Counted from the first letter of the stretch, positions 44,537-55,503 are shown. The stretch: 64,000 bases of DNA from Cladocopium goreaui (GCA_947184155.2 CAMXCT020001115.1:62001-126000), one strand, 5' to 3'. Notes: a model not told the origin generated them from the letters alone. Numbers and translations: made by a program.

Positions 44537-44579
44537 AAGTTTGATCAAAGTTTGATCAAAGTTTGATCAAAGTTTGATC
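44537..44579. repeat. TTTGATCAAAG tandem repeat (11 bp, four copies)
   Basis: Perfect or near-perfect 11-bp units; each contains the palindrome TTGATCAA. Confidence 0.9.
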
Positions 44580-45359
44580 CTTCGTCAAAACCAGGCGAAG
44601 CCATAGCTGCCATAGCTCTTCAGATTCTTCTTCACCAGATCTCCCCAGGACAGCAGGACCAGAGACAGGGAAGTCCGCGTCCGCTGCAGGTCGGAAGTCG
44701 AGATGTTTTTTTGCGGCGCATTGTCTCATGGGAGACCCCAAACAATAAGAAGTTCATGCATAAGGTGATAAACATTGATAAACCATCCATTTGTCGATTC
44801 CAGATTTGAGGTGGCACCTCGTTTGGAAGCGAATAAACAAGACAGTTTGGAGGCTTACGTGGATTCAAAGATCATGTACAACTTGAGATGTCTGTGCTTT
44901 CAGATACCAGGAAAGTCTCCCAATACTGGCTTGAATGGGACTGGGACCAACAGTCTTAACCAAATCACTCCTGGGACACCACCCACAGGTGATTCAAGAG
45001 CTCCAGCTGCGCAGCAGAAACAGGTGCCATCGCCCACCCATTTTCTAGCAGCTGACTCCGGTCAAAAAAAATGGCACCGATGGATCCAAAAAAAATGGGT
45101 CGTTTTCAGCAATCATCCAGATTTTTTTATCCGTGATGATATGGATTCCAACATATTCCAACTATCCACTGGTAGCCATTAAATGCCATTAAACCAGGCC
45201 GATGAGGGGCCCAAGATTCCCTTCATCTTCGGTGAGTGTTTGTCAGACAGCCCAGTGCCCATATCCAGGCTTGAGTTGTCGCCGATGGATTGAAAAGACA
45301 AAAAAAATTGAGCTGTGCTCAAAGCCCCTTTTGGTTGATTATTCTAGCAGTTTATAATC

Positions 45360-46050
45360 AACACATATATATATATAATTATATTATATATATATATTAT
45401 ATTATATATATATATTATATTATATACATATATATTATATATTATATATTATATGTTTTATATTATATTTATATATATATATATATATTATATTATATAT
45501 ATATTATATATATTATATATATTATATATTATATATATTATATATTATATATGTTATATATATTATATTATATATATATATTATATTATATATATTTTTT
45601 ATATATATATTATATATTATATATTATATTATATATTATATATTATAAAATATATATTATGTATTATATATTATATATTATATATTATATATAAATTATA
45701 TTATATATATTATATATATATTATATATTATATATTATATATATATTATATTATATATATATTATATTATATATATTATATATATTATATTATATTATAT
45801 ATATTATATTATATTATATATATATATATTATTTATATTATATATATATATTATATATATATAAAATATATTATATATATAATATATATATATAATATAA
45901 TATATAATATAATAATATAATATATATTATATTATATATATATATATTATATATATAATATATATATATTATATATATATTATATTATATATTATATATA
46001 TTATATTATATATATTATATATATATATATTATATATATATATATTCCCA
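45360..46050. repeat. TATAT microsatellite, about 690 bp
   Basis: Almost purely A and T, built of TATATT/ATATAT words. Long apparent proteins of Tyr and Ile are artefacts. Confidence 0.97.
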
Positions 46051-46152
46051 ATTTACCGCGAGTTTCAAAACATTGCTCATCATACTCGAAGTCGCAACTT
46101 TTCCCATCCCTCTGCTGTGACTTTCCCATCCCAACTTGGATCGTTGCCCCAG

Positions 46153-46230
46153 GTTACAACCGCGCCAGCGGAGCTCCAAGAACCAGTCCCAGTTCGTTCT
46201 GCACAACGGGGAGGAACTGGGAACCTGGCA
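46153..46230 (+). CDS. Possible exon, unassigned
   Basis: After GCCCCAG-G one + frame reads VTTAPAELQEPVPVRSAQRG then GTGNLA; another reads SSKNQSQFVLHNGEELGTWQ. A minus frame of 180 codons (46080-46622) also covers this place but shows no motif. The frame is not settled. Confidence 0.35.
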
Positions 46231-47138
46231 GGATCAAATGGGAAGGGGATTTCATCGGATATCCCCAACGAAACGAAACGACCAAACCTGTTTTTGTCAG
46301 TGGGTCTGGGTTCCAATTGTTTTTTTAAACCCATACCAATCCATCCCCTGTTGTGGAAGCATTTGAGGGGTCCACCCTTGGAGCTTCCTGCAGCTGACTC
46401 AAAACAGAGGATGGTCAAGAGACAAGGTAAGAGATCTGAACGTTCCAGGGGTAGGTAAGCAGTTATGATTAGTACTGATTTAAGGTCAAGGGAACCCCAT
46501 TGTTCTTTGTCTTTTCGAGTCTCAGTGATCCAATTGTTGGTGGCACCCAAACTCTGAAAAAATACCTGTTTGTAAACCTCAGGTCCAAGTGGGCTGAGGA
46601 TCGTTTGTCCGCCCTTCATCAACCTAAGTCAAGGTTTGGAGGTTGAGTTGTTCGGCATTTTTGAGGAAAATCTCACTGCCATCACAAGAATCAAGATCTT
46701 CAAGCCATGAAAATCCTGGAAGTTGCAGGAAGTCGTGTGCTTCACCTCCTGAAGGCGGCTAGAAAGAGGCTTCACCAGCGAAAAGAGAACAGCAGCTGTC
46801 CGTCACGGAAATGCATTGGTTGGATTCCAGCAAAACAATCACAGCTGGCTCATACCAAGACCCAATTTCTTTGACCATTTTCATAGTTGAACAGTTCTGT
46901 CCACAAGTTGCTACCCTGAAGGAGACTTGTTTGTAGCTTCTTTGTATCTTCATTGGTTGGATTCCATCCCTTACACCCTGGTGAGAACATCCCCAAAATG
47001 AATCCTGTGTGTCTATGTTGGGATGCTCATGAAACCCAATTCGAGGATCATTTGCCTATTGACCCAGAGCCATGTCCCACTGTAAATTGCTGGCAAAATT
47101 TCGGGAGTATCCCATTGATTGGCTAGAATATGATATAC

Positions 47139-47395
47139 TACAATGTGGGGCCCCCCAGTGATGTGAACGTTGGTTTATAAACCCCCATAACTATAGTTAT
47201 TTGCGTACCCTCTGGTAAACATACAAAAAGCTATTGAAAATGGCCATAGAAATAGTGGATTGACCCATGAAACATGGTGATTTTCCATAGTTTGCTGTAT
47301 GTTTACCAGAGGGTACCATAAACCCATAGTTATTGGAGTTATAAACCATGAAATAATCCCCATTAACTATAGTTATATCTACCATAAACCCATCG
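47139..47395. mobile_element. Family C element carrying a nested family A element
   Basis: It begins TACAATGTGGGGCCCCCC, runs to TATAGTTATTTGCG, is interrupted by the A copy at 47206-47315, and resumes CCATAAACCCATAGTTATTG. The right GGGGCCCC end is lost or rearranged. Confidence 0.82.
47206..47315. mobile_element. Family A element nested in family C: proves the TA duplication
   Basis: TACCCTCTGGTAAACATAC to TATGTTTACCAGAGGGTA. Uninterrupted C copies read TTTGCGTACCATAAACC here (for example at 36074 and 62015), so the insertion duplicated TA and nothing else. Confidence 0.95.
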
Positions 47396-48451
47396 TTTTC
47401 AATGGTGTCCCGGACAGCTTCATCCACGGATGATGAAAATAACTTCCGCCAACGTTCGCCATTGGACCGAGGCGATTCCGAGGCCACTTCGAGGGACTTG
47501 GATTTGAAGCCTAAAAATATGGCCCCCTTAAAATTATCCTTGTGTAATTTTCATGTCAAAAAAAGATAGAGAATCTCACGAAACCCCTAATGGTGGTCGG
47601 AAAAAAAAAAGGATCAGGCGATTGAGCCTCCAAAGTTGAAACTTGAAGGTGTTCTCCCCAGTGGCGCGACGTTTCAACGAGATCTGTACTCAGGGTGAGA
47701 AGGAATCATGGATCGGATGGATCCAAATGAATATCGCTTCTGGATGTCATTATCTGAAGAATCCCTGGGACTGGATACCTGTCGCTGCTTTTTATTCAAA
47801 CTCTTAGGTAGAAACGGCTGGCTTTGGTCACTGAAAAGGCGCTACGGCATGATTCCCTATGGCAGGTCAACTTCAGCCCTGAACTCGAGGCAGAGGTGGG
47901 GTACACAGCACAGATGCATGCAGCTCAAAGTGTCTAAAGTCTAAAGCATGAAAGTGGCATTCCCCTTAAAAGATGATTTGACATCTACATATATAGTGAC
48001 GGACTGAAACTTAGAATGCCGCACCCCTTCAGGTCGCGCTGTCCTAAAGAATGCCGCCGCGGGGGCAAAATCTTAAAAAACCCTGGTAAAATGCAATTTT
48101 CGGGTTGCAGCAATTTGACCTGGTCTTTTTGTAATGAGTCGTTCGTAGGTAAATTTTGTGAGAATTTACAGCATAATATGAGATTGAGTGCCACACATAG
48201 AATGCCTCCGGCCAAAAAGTCCAGGTCACAGCATGTCAAACATTTGAAGCCCATATTTTCAAAATACTCGGTATACGTGGGGTTTTATGTACTTTGTGCA
48301 GCCCACATAGAATGCCGCCAAAAACATATACAAATGTCATCATTCTGTTGCAAAATCTCTGTTTTTTTTGTGAAACACATGGTTTGAAGGATTGTATAAA
48401 TTTACTATTTCATATGAATAATTGTATATAAATCCAATCTCATGGGAGGTA

Positions 48452-48938
48452 TCCTTTCCTTTTTCCTTTCCTTTTTCCTTTCCTTTTTCCTTCCCCCTTT
48501 CCTTTCTCCTTTCTTTTCCCCTTTCTTTTCTCCTTTCCTTTCTCCTTTCTTTTCCCCTTTCCTTTCTCCTTTCCTTTCTCCTTTCCTTTCTCCTTTCCTT
48601 TCTCCTTTCCTTTCCCCTTTCCTTTCCCCTTTCCTTTCCCCTTTCCTTTCTCCTTTCCTTTCTCCTTTCCTTTCTCCTTTCCTTTCTCCTTTCCTTTCTC
48701 CTTTCCTTTCTCCCTTCCTTTCTCCTTTCCTTTTTCCGTTCCTTTCTCCTTTCCTTTCTCCTTTCCTTTCTCCTTTCCTTTCTCCTTTCCTTTCTCCTTT
48801 CCTTTCTCCTTTCCTTTCTCCTTTCTTTTCTCCTTTCCTTTCTCCTTTCTTTTCTCCTTTCCTTTCTCCTTTCCTTTCTCCTTTCCTTTCTCCTTTCCTT
48901 TCTCCTTTCCTTTCTCCTTTCCTTTCTCCTTTCCTTTC
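48452..48938. repeat. CTCCTTTCCTTT 12-bp array, about 40 copies
   Basis: Almost pure pyrimidine on the + strand. The 12-bp period equals four codons, so all frames stay open and give FLLS, SPFL or (minus) KGKE repeats, which are artefacts. It lies inside the 1.76-kb element. Confidence 0.97.
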
Positions 48939-49109
48939 AACCAGACGGTTTTACACTTAGAATGCTGCCAAAAATGTTACACATAGAATGCGTCCACGGG
49001 TTTTGGGTGCATGGGTTGTATGATTTTTGCTGATTTCCACATGAACTATGCTTTCCTTGACGATTTTTGTCCCTCCCGGCTGCATTTGTAACACTTAGAA
49101 TGCCACACC

Positions 49110-49410
49110 AATCCTTTCATCTTTCCTTTCCTCTTTCCTTTCCTTTTTCCTTTCCTTCTTCCTTTCCTTTTTCCTTTCCTTTTTCCTTTCCCTTTTCCTT
49201 TCCTTTTTGCTTTCCTTTTTCCTTTCCTTTTTCCTTTCCTTTTTCCTTTTTCCTTTCCTTTTTCCTTTCCTTTTCCCTTTCCTTTTTCCTTTCCTTTTTC
49301 CTTTCCTTGTTCCTTTCCTTTCTCCTTTCCTTTTTCCTTTTCTTTTTCCTTTCCTTTCTCCTTTCCTTTCTCCTTTCCTTTCTCCTTTCCTTTCTCCTTT
49401 CCTTTCTCCT
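49110..49410. repeat. CCTTTCCTTTTT 12-bp array, about 25 copies
   Basis: A second pyrimidine array with a slightly different unit, turning into the CTCCTTTCCTTT unit at its right end. It lies inside the same element. Confidence 0.95.
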
Positions 49411-49739
49411 GAAACTCACAAATGCGATTTAGGGGACAACAACTAGCATATTCACACCAGAACAGGGGATTATATAATAAATTTTATATACCATCAAGAG
49501 TTTAAGTCTATATCTCTAATAGCAACGGACTGATACTTAGAATGCCTTGGACCAAAAAAATATTGAAAGGGTCTCCAGATATGGCGATAATCATGCGCAC
49601 TTAGAATGCCTCATAAAGTCCAGCTCGCAGGTTTGAATGTTTTAGCGATGGAGGCATTCTAAGTGAGGCCAAAAAAAAGGCATTCTAAGTGGCACCGTTA
49701 AAAAAAATGAGAAACATGGCGGCATTCTAAGTTTCAGTC

Positions 49740-49785
49740 CGTCACTATATATATATAGATAGATAGATAATATATATATATACAT
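49740..49785. repeat. TATA/GATA microsatellite
   Basis: ATATATAT then AGATAGATAGATA. Confidence 0.85.
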
Positions 49786-49864
49786 AATTTGCTGCAAATA
49801 ATATGTTTAAAAGGCATGCCACTTTTTAAAGGGTTGGTGCCGCATACCATGATTTGACCTTCGA

Positions 49865-49932
49865 GGTGCGACGGACCTTTCCATCGCCAACTTCCCTTCG
49901 TGCGGCAGCCAGTTCTACCGACCCCCAGTTGG
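49865..49932 (+). CDS. Possible exon, unassigned
   Basis: After CCTTCGAG-G the + strand reads VRRTFPSPTSLRAAASSTDP. GC-rich; no family is recognised. Confidence 0.35.
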
Positions 49933-50269
49933 ATCATGGAATTTCCCCACTGGATATGGCATGAACTATGGATGAATGGGATGAAAGAATGGTTAGATAA
50001 ATGATGGTTTTCATGGATTATAAACCAAGGATCCGATTCGTACATCTAAGTATGCACATCCAAGTATCCAGTAGTTTTTGATGCGCCGTGGATTGACAGT
50101 CTCTTTCCTGTCCAAGGAGGTCGCAATACGTTGGTGGGGCGGCCTGGAGTGGTATCAGTTGGCAAAGTCGAGTCCCTTTTATGGCAGTTGCTCAAGTCCA
50201 CTTGGGAATTTCATGAGTAGACGGTGAGACGGGGAAAGCAAGATCTTGATGGATATGGCATGATCAAGA

Positions 50270-50320
50270 TATATATATATATATACATACAAATATATAT
50301 ATATATATATATATGTGTGT
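50270..50320. repeat. TA microsatellite
   Basis: ATATATATATATACATAC and a second ATATAT run. Confidence 0.9.
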
Positions 50321-50588
50321 CTAGATTATATCATGAAATATGATGTATCATGATCATGGATAGTGTTTTCTAGAGCCTCCATGGCGTGCCATCGTTTTGA
50401 CGCCTGTTTTTTGTTACATTGTTTGAAACGCGAATCATCCCACCGCCAGGACGGTGGCTCCCAGGCGAGGGGCACCTGCCATGCAATACTGGTTTATATG
50501 TATGACAATGTTGAAAGGGGAAAAACAATGGCTAAACATTGGTTAAATAATGGTTTATAATGGTTTATAATGGTTTATAATGACCATG

Positions 50589-50693
50589 TACCCTCTGGCA
50601 ATTTAACATAGCTATGGAAAATTACCAATTCGTAGATCATTTGCCTATTAAAAATGGTGATTTTCCATAGCTATGTTAAATTACCAGAGGGTA
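50589..50693. mobile_element. Family A element abutting a family B element
   Basis: TACCCTCTGGCAATTTAAC to GTTAAATTACCAGAGGGTA. The next base begins family B. Confidence 0.92.
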
Positions 50694-50807
50694 CTGGTTG
50701 GTGGTTTCAAACATGAATGGATTATTTTCCATTTCATATATGGGATGTCATCCGAAACCCATTGACGAACTCCATCATTTTTCAAGATGGTTGAAACCAC
50801 CCACCAG
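50694..50807. mobile_element. Family B element
   Basis: CTGGTTGGTGGTTTCAAACA to CCACCCACCAG. It directly follows an A copy. Confidence 0.88.
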
Positions 50808-50920
50808 TATATTCATCTACACGTATGTATAGATAGATACATAAGATAAGATCCGATGAGACAAAGAGACAAACAAAGAGAGAGAGACGGACGATACGGA
50901 CAGACAGACGGACATCTCCA

Positions 50921-51032
50921 ATATCCTCCAGTAAATGAACAGTTCGACCCTGCCAGTCATCGGGGTTGGAAGACTAGTGAAACCATTAAGCATTTGTTCT
51001 TGTCAGGGTCTATGTTAATTTACCAGATGGTA
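50921..51032. mobile_element. Family A-prime element
   Basis: TATCCTCCAGTAAATGAACA to AATTTACCAGATGGTA, with GGGGTTGGAAGACTAGT inside. Confidence 0.82.
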
Positions 51033-51104
51033 ATCCACTCATGAAAAATCCCATGATCTTCCATTGCTTGGATCACCAATACACCGATTCGCCGCCGTCA
51101 CCAG

Positions 51105-51152
51105 GTGGACCGCTATGGTGGAAACGAGGCAGCTTCCATAGAGGCGGGTCGA
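51105..51152 (+). CDS. Possible exon, unassigned
   Basis: After CGTCACCAG-G the + strand reads VDRYGGNEAASIEAGR. No family is recognised. Confidence 0.4.
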
Positions 51153-51206
51153 TCAAACAGCGGGTCTTACCATGGCCGAAATCCATTCAGATTTCCAGGA
51201 GATTTA

Positions 51207-51317
51207 GCCTCTGGTGATCAAACATGCTGCGAAATCCCCGAACGAAATGAACATTTGAAAATATTCGAACTGAATGGTGAATCTTCCAGCAAGACATGTT
51301 GGTTTACCGTAGGGGTA
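51207..51317. mobile_element. Decayed family A element
   Basis: Left end TAGCCTCTGGTGATCAAACA, right end TTGGTTTACCGTAGGGGTA; the arms pair imperfectly. Confidence 0.6.
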
Positions 51318-52005
51318 CATGAGATTTATGTGATGTTTATATACGAATTCTATGTATCAACTTAGGGCGCCAAAGGGAAAACACTAGGTCCATGATTTTG
51401 GAAAGGAACCAGCTTTCCCCAAAGCCTAGGTGAGAAATCTTAGAGGTAGTCTTTCACGCATCCCAAATTCTTTGGACATTGTAGCTGCAAACTCAAAGGG
51501 TTACCAATTTTACTAATTTTACAATCTATTTTGGATTTTTTTTTGAGATCCCAACTTCCAAACATTGACAATCCACGTGCCTTCCATGCTACGACTGTTC
51601 TGAGCAAGTGTGTGTGTGTGTGGAGCCTTTGTTTCAACCGATGAGTCGACGTATTTGCCATTGCAACTTGTTGTTGATCCCATAGGGTTGGTTACGCCGG
51701 TCCCGCATCTGGCTGTTCAAAGGTTTCTTTCCATTGAGAATCATGAGATGATACCAACGGTTTTTGTACATTCTGGGTAGTCTGAATTTATGTACCCGCG
51801 TGCCGATGAATCACCATGTTCCTTCTTGAACAATGGCTTGTTGGTGGGTTAAATCCACCATGTTCAGACACATTTATATCATTATTTCCGGGGGTGTCAG
51901 TGGTTTTCATGCCATGTTTTTTTCAGGCCTTTTTGAAAGGCCGTTGAATAGGGAAAATGCTGATATCAAATTGGAGGTACCAAAACCGCCAGGATATGCA
52001 CGCAG

Positions 52006-52095
52006 TGAACGATCCAGCGGCCGACACCGCAGCCAACTTCATGGGGCGGGAGGCCAAATGCCCCTTTTTGGGGGAAAATATGATGAGCCAATGGA
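52006..52095 (+). CDS. Probable exon, unassigned
   Basis: After GCACGCAG the + strand reads NDPAADTAANFMGREAKCPF then LGENMMSQW. GC-rich and coding-like; it ends at or before a family A element. No family is recognised. Confidence 0.5.
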
Positions 52096-52097
52096 TT

Positions 52098-52220
52098 TAC
52101 CCTCTGGTAAACTATGGTAAACTAACATAGCTTTGAAAAATCACCATCTTTAAGAACGGTAAATCAACTATTTCTATGGGCAATTTGAAAAATAACTATG
52201 TAACAGATTACCAGAGGGTA
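52098..52220. mobile_element. Family A element with duplicated left arm
   Basis: TACCCTCTGGTAAACTATGG to AACAGATTACCAGAGGGTA. GGTAAACTA occurs twice near the left end. Confidence 0.85.
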
Positions 52221-52582
52221 GCGGGGGTGACTCTTAGCAAAGCAAGTTGTTGCATGGTAAAAATGGAGTATGCACAAGTTTTTTTCAAGCTTTTGACAAG
52301 ACAAGGAGAGGTTTCCATGAAATGGTCCTCTTCACACATTCTGGGGAGTGTGTTTTACGTTTCTAGGAGAAACCAAGAAACTGTTGAGGTTCTTATTGCG
52401 TGTTTTGAGGGCTGGGCCCCGGAAAGAGGGTAACATGTAGGACTGCTTTCAAAGTCAGTCTGAAGAGACCGTGCCCTCATATCAACAGACAACTTCAAGT
52501 GGGGTTATGATACAGTATCACTTTCTGTCCATTAGACTATCAACGGATTAATGTAAGGGCAATGTTGCAACTGTGAATTCAC

Positions 52583-52708
52583 CATCAAATTTTGAGGGTC
52601 CTCTCGGTTTTTGCTCGCCTCGCAGCATCTCTGGAACCAGCCCCGGTGCGGCAGGCACCGCGAAATGTGTCACAACGAAAGAGCATGCTGCCAGGCAGCG
52701 GAACCTGG
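52583..52708 (+). CDS. Probable exon, unassigned
   Basis: GC-rich, bounded by ATTTTGAG-G and a canonical GTGAGA donor at 52709. Two frames are open: VLSVFARLAASLEPAPVRQA then PRNVSQRKSMLPGSGT, or GPLGFCSPRSISGTSPGAAG. No family is recognised. Confidence 0.45.
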
Positions 52709-52951
52709 TGAGATACAATCGACCAGCCTCATTTGAATCTAGGGAAGCTAAAATTTGACATGATGACAAGATGATTACATAGTGATTACCGAATGATGAA
52801 AAATAATGAACACATGGAAGAGGAGGGCTGTCAACTGCCATAGAATCCTCAAGCGGAGGTGGCTGCGGTAAGCCCATGATCCCCGACCCCATTTCAGACA
52901 TGGATGGTATAAACCACACCAACCAGACCATTTTGCTCATGGCATCCACAG

Positions 52952-53030
52952 GTCAAAGACCCTGGCATTTCTGGCACGTTGCCGAAGCCCGTTGACACCG
53001 AGCCGTGGATCATGCTAGGGTCTACTGAGT
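52952..53030 (+). CDS. Probable exon, unassigned
   Basis: After CATCCACAG-G the + strand reads VKDPGISGTLPKPVDTEPWI. The exon end is not fixed. No family is recognised. Confidence 0.45.
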
Positions 53031-53241
53031 CTACTGCTGCACTCATCCATGGGAATCAACGACAATTCCAAGCAGTTCTGGGTACGACAACCCATACTCT
53101 TGGACTAGTGACTAGTTGTATGTATCATGCACATTCACAGGAGACTTTTTCGCACAAGCACCACCAAGTCATAAATGGAAACCATCACCCAACTAACGCT
53201 CACCAGACCCTGCCAGGAATGCCTTTAAAAGGGGCACGCAG

Positions 53242-53295
53242 ATCATCGTCCTGTTGCCCGAGTCTCAGGGAGATCGCGAGAGACGCTACAAGTGA
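53242..53295 (+). CDS. Probable terminal exon, unassigned
   Basis: After GGCACGCAG it reads IIVLLPESQGDRERRYK and then a TGA stop. The hydrophobic strand followed by a charged tail resembles an enzyme C-terminus. No family is recognised. Confidence 0.5.
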   Translation: MIVLLPESQGDRERRYK

Positions 53296-53499
53296 AGGAT
53301 CATAATTCGATAGTCGGAAAGCTTTGGTTTCTAGATTTAAGATGGATACAGTACTCAAAATGAAATGCGGATTTGTGCGTGGTGTATCACAGAGTGAACT
53401 GCCACATGTCTGCGTTTTGAGTCAATGAAATTACTCACACAGTCGGTCCGGTAGGATTCACAGAAACTTTCAGCAAAAAACTGGAAGATCCAACCATAT

Positions 53500-53608
53500 C
53501 TGGTTGGTGGTTTGGACCATTTTTTATTTTTCCATATATTGGGAATTTCATCATCCCAACTGACTTTCACTCATATTTTTCAGAGGGGTTGGCTCAACCA
53601 CCAACCAG
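53500..53608. mobile_element. Family B element
   Basis: CTGGTTGGTGGTTTGGACCA to CCACCAACCAG. Confidence 0.9.
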
Positions 53609-53902
53609 ATCACCAATATATCACCATACCTATATTAACCATATATATATTAACCATAATATTACCATCTAAATATACCCACCATTATATCACCATATAT
53701 ATTCACCAACCAGATATCCAACCTGCGTTTTTTTCCGGCATTCAATTCATCAATTCATCGCCAGCTGTCCCAGGTGGAGCCTCAGTGTCATTTGGGCCTT
53801 GGTGAAGTCGGTGCTCAACACTTGTTGCAGCCTGAGAACTCGGTCGACTCGATTCGAACTGTGCACTTGGAGTAGTTCAGGTTCTTAGAGGATATCAATA
53901 AC

Positions 53903-54018
53903 ATGATATAACCCATAGGATCCATGGTGCTGGTATATATGCTAACATTGGGGGTATATTGATGGGATCCATGTTACCATATATAGCAGCACCATGGATC
54001 CTATGGGTAATATGATAT
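53903..54018. repeat. 116-bp palindromic element with BamHI-like core arms
   Basis: The left arm ATGATATAACCCATAGGATC continues CATGGTGCT. The right arm is its reverse complement with about one mismatch and small shifts. A 55-bp AT-rich loop lies between. No other copy was seen. Confidence 0.8.
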
Positions 54019-54084
54019 AACCAGAGTTGTCGCCTTTTTTTTCTCACTTTTTGGGGGGTTTTCGAAGTCCATTTTTTACAGCAG

Positions 54085-54190
54085 CCCAGCTGCGCAGACG
54101 ATGCCTGGAAATCCGAAAAGGAGGCAGCGCTGCGAGTTGGGCGCCCAGTTGTCGAAGCCGTCAGCTGTCGAAGCGCTTGGCGCTTGGAGA
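54085..54190 (+). CDS. Probable exon, unassigned
   Basis: After TTTACAGCAG the + strand reads PSCADDAWKSEKEAALRVGR then PVVEAVSCRSAWRLE. Another frame (AQLRRRCLEIRKGGSAASWA) is also open. No family is recognised. Confidence 0.45.
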
Positions 54191-54595
54191 TTTGTATGGA
54201 GGGATGGTGCATGATGGTGCCTTGAAATGCCGTGAAATAATCATGAAATGCCATGAAAATGGTGCTTCTAATATGCTTATTATGCTTCAAGGTTTCATGA
54301 CTTCATTAAAATGAGATGCCTGACTATCAAATGGGCCTTTTTCTGTCACGGAAAATGGGGTCTCCTGTTTCGATACCAAAATGGTGGAGTTTCTAAGGGT
54401 ATCCTGTGCAGTCCAAGGAAATGCGGGGTCACGCAAGAGTAGCCAGTCAAGTGGGGATGAAAGACGAAGTAGCTTTATTTTACAGGCCACAATGGCACCA
54501 AACACTTGCTTTGATGGGAAAGAAGTTATTGAGCCACAACTTTTTGATTGGAAGCCCAAGAGCTACTGTCTCCATTATTTCCATTGGGAATCCAT

Positions 54596-54702
54596 TACCA
54601 TCTGGTTATTTAACATAGCCATGGAAAATCACCATTTTTAATAGGTAGACCATCTATAAATGGGTCATTTTCCATGGCAAACTGTTAAATAACCAGAGGG
54701 TA
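54596..54702. mobile_element. Family A element (TTATTTAAC subtype)
   Basis: TACCATCTGGTTATTTAACA to TTAAATAACCAGAGGGTA. Confidence 0.9.
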
Positions 54703-54747
54703 TTGCCACTATTTTCCATTGGGAAAGACATTTGCACTGCAGCTCAG

Positions 54748-54819
54748 GACGCCCCCCAACACATTGTCGAGCTGCCGCACTTCTTCACACCGAGCCTTTG
54801 CGCAGGCAGAGACTGGCAC
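54748..54819 (+). CDS. Exon, unassigned (HIVELPHFFTPSLC)
   Basis: After GCAGCTCAG-G the + strand reads DAPQHIVELPHFFTPSLCAG then RDWH, exactly 24 codons. It ends at a GT donor whose next bases are the start of a family A element. The word ELP.F(F/L)(T/S)P..C is reminiscent of the start of 2-oxoglutarate/iron dioxygenase domains, but this is a weak guess. Confidence 0.55.
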
Positions 54820-54822
54820 GTA

Positions 54823-55017
54823 TACCCTCCGGTAAACGTTTACGTTTTGCTATAGGAAATCACCATGGTTAAAAGGTAAATCATCATAAATCATCTATAC
54901 ATGGGGTAAATCATCAAAAATCATCTATACATGAGGGGTAGATCATCATTTTTATGATCTATAAATGGGCCATTTTCCATAGCTACCATAGATCTACTGT
55001 AAGATAACTGGAGGGTA
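54823..55017. mobile_element. Expanded family A element at an exon edge
   Basis: TACCCTCCGGTAAACGTTTA to GATAACTGGAGGGTA. The middle has a duplicated TAAATCATC(A)TAAATCATC segment, making it about twice the usual length. Confidence 0.82.
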
Positions 55018-55059
55018 TGCACTGCCATTTGCAGGAGCTTCCTGTTTCTGGATTTGCAG

Positions 55060-55125
55060 GTCTGCAGGACGAGCTGCAAAGAAGTTCGCACGTTCTGCCG
55101 CCCCTTGATCCCATGCTGCGGTTTT
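55060..55125 (+). CDS. Possible exon, unassigned
   Basis: After GATTTGCAG-G one frame reads LQDELQRSSHVLPPLDPMLR; another reads VCRTSCKEVRTFCRPLIPCC. The frame is not settled. Confidence 0.35.
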
Positions 55126-55456
55126 TTTGCCCTGTCACCCAAGGAAGACAGCCTCAGCGCAGAAAACATGGAAAACCTGTTTCATGATGTTCAAATCCAA
55201 ATGACCCATTTTTTCCAGAAAGAAACGTAGTTTCACATATCGTTTCACATAGTCCACGATATATTTGAAGAATATTTGATGAACATTTGATGTTTTTTTT
55301 TGTTTCCCCTATTTTTGTTAGTGAGAAATTCCCCTTTCCGGTCCAAGGTGGAGCTCATGGACGCAGGCCAAAAATCCGACAAAAACATCGGGGGGTTGCC
55401 AGCAGAGGTTGTTTTTTGGGGCCTGGGGACATGGAATGCGATTGATGTAATATGAT

Positions 55457-55503
55457 CTGGGTAAGTTACAACTCAGGTTAGTGAAATATTATAATTTACC
55501 CAG
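55457..55503. mobile_element. 47-bp family D micro-copy, 7-bp target duplication ATATGAT
   Basis: CTGGGTAAGTTACAACTCAG to ATAATTTACCCAG, flanked by ATATGAT on both sides. It keeps only the two ends of the 115-130-bp element. Confidence 0.88.

Larger units (their letters stand above)
47989..49752. mobile_element. 1.76-kb terminal-inverted-repeat element with internal polypyrimidine arrays
   Basis: The left end ATATATAGTGACGGACTGAA continues ACTTAGAATGCCGC (47989-48022). It is matched perfectly in inverted orientation at 49719-49752, a 34-bp repeat. The terminal word ACTTAGAATGCC also recurs inside, direct at 48951, 49092, 49533 and 49598 and inverted at 49648 and 49680, with close variants at 48046, 48195, 48303 and 48979. 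Two pyrimidine arrays fill about 800 bp. No transposase frame is seen, so it would need a helper. Flanks are TA microsatellite, so the target duplication cannot be read. Confidence 0.85.

Noticed and set aside
45290..45920. Tyr/Ile-rich frames of 134-155 codons that look like membrane proteins
   Set aside because: TATAT microsatellite; there is no codon structure.
46080..46622. 180-codon minus-strand ORF
   Set aside because: No recognised motif, ordinary composition, and it overlaps a better + strand exon candidate; kept only as a note.
48422..49033. 203-codon frame and its opposite-strand Lys-Gly-Glu partner
   Set aside because: 12-bp pyrimidine array inside a mobile element; period-four peptides are artefacts.
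48012..49730. Regular recurrence of ACTTAGAATGCC considered as a CRISPR-like array
   Set aside because: Spacing is irregular, copies occur in both orientations, and the outer copies form the inverted ends of one element.
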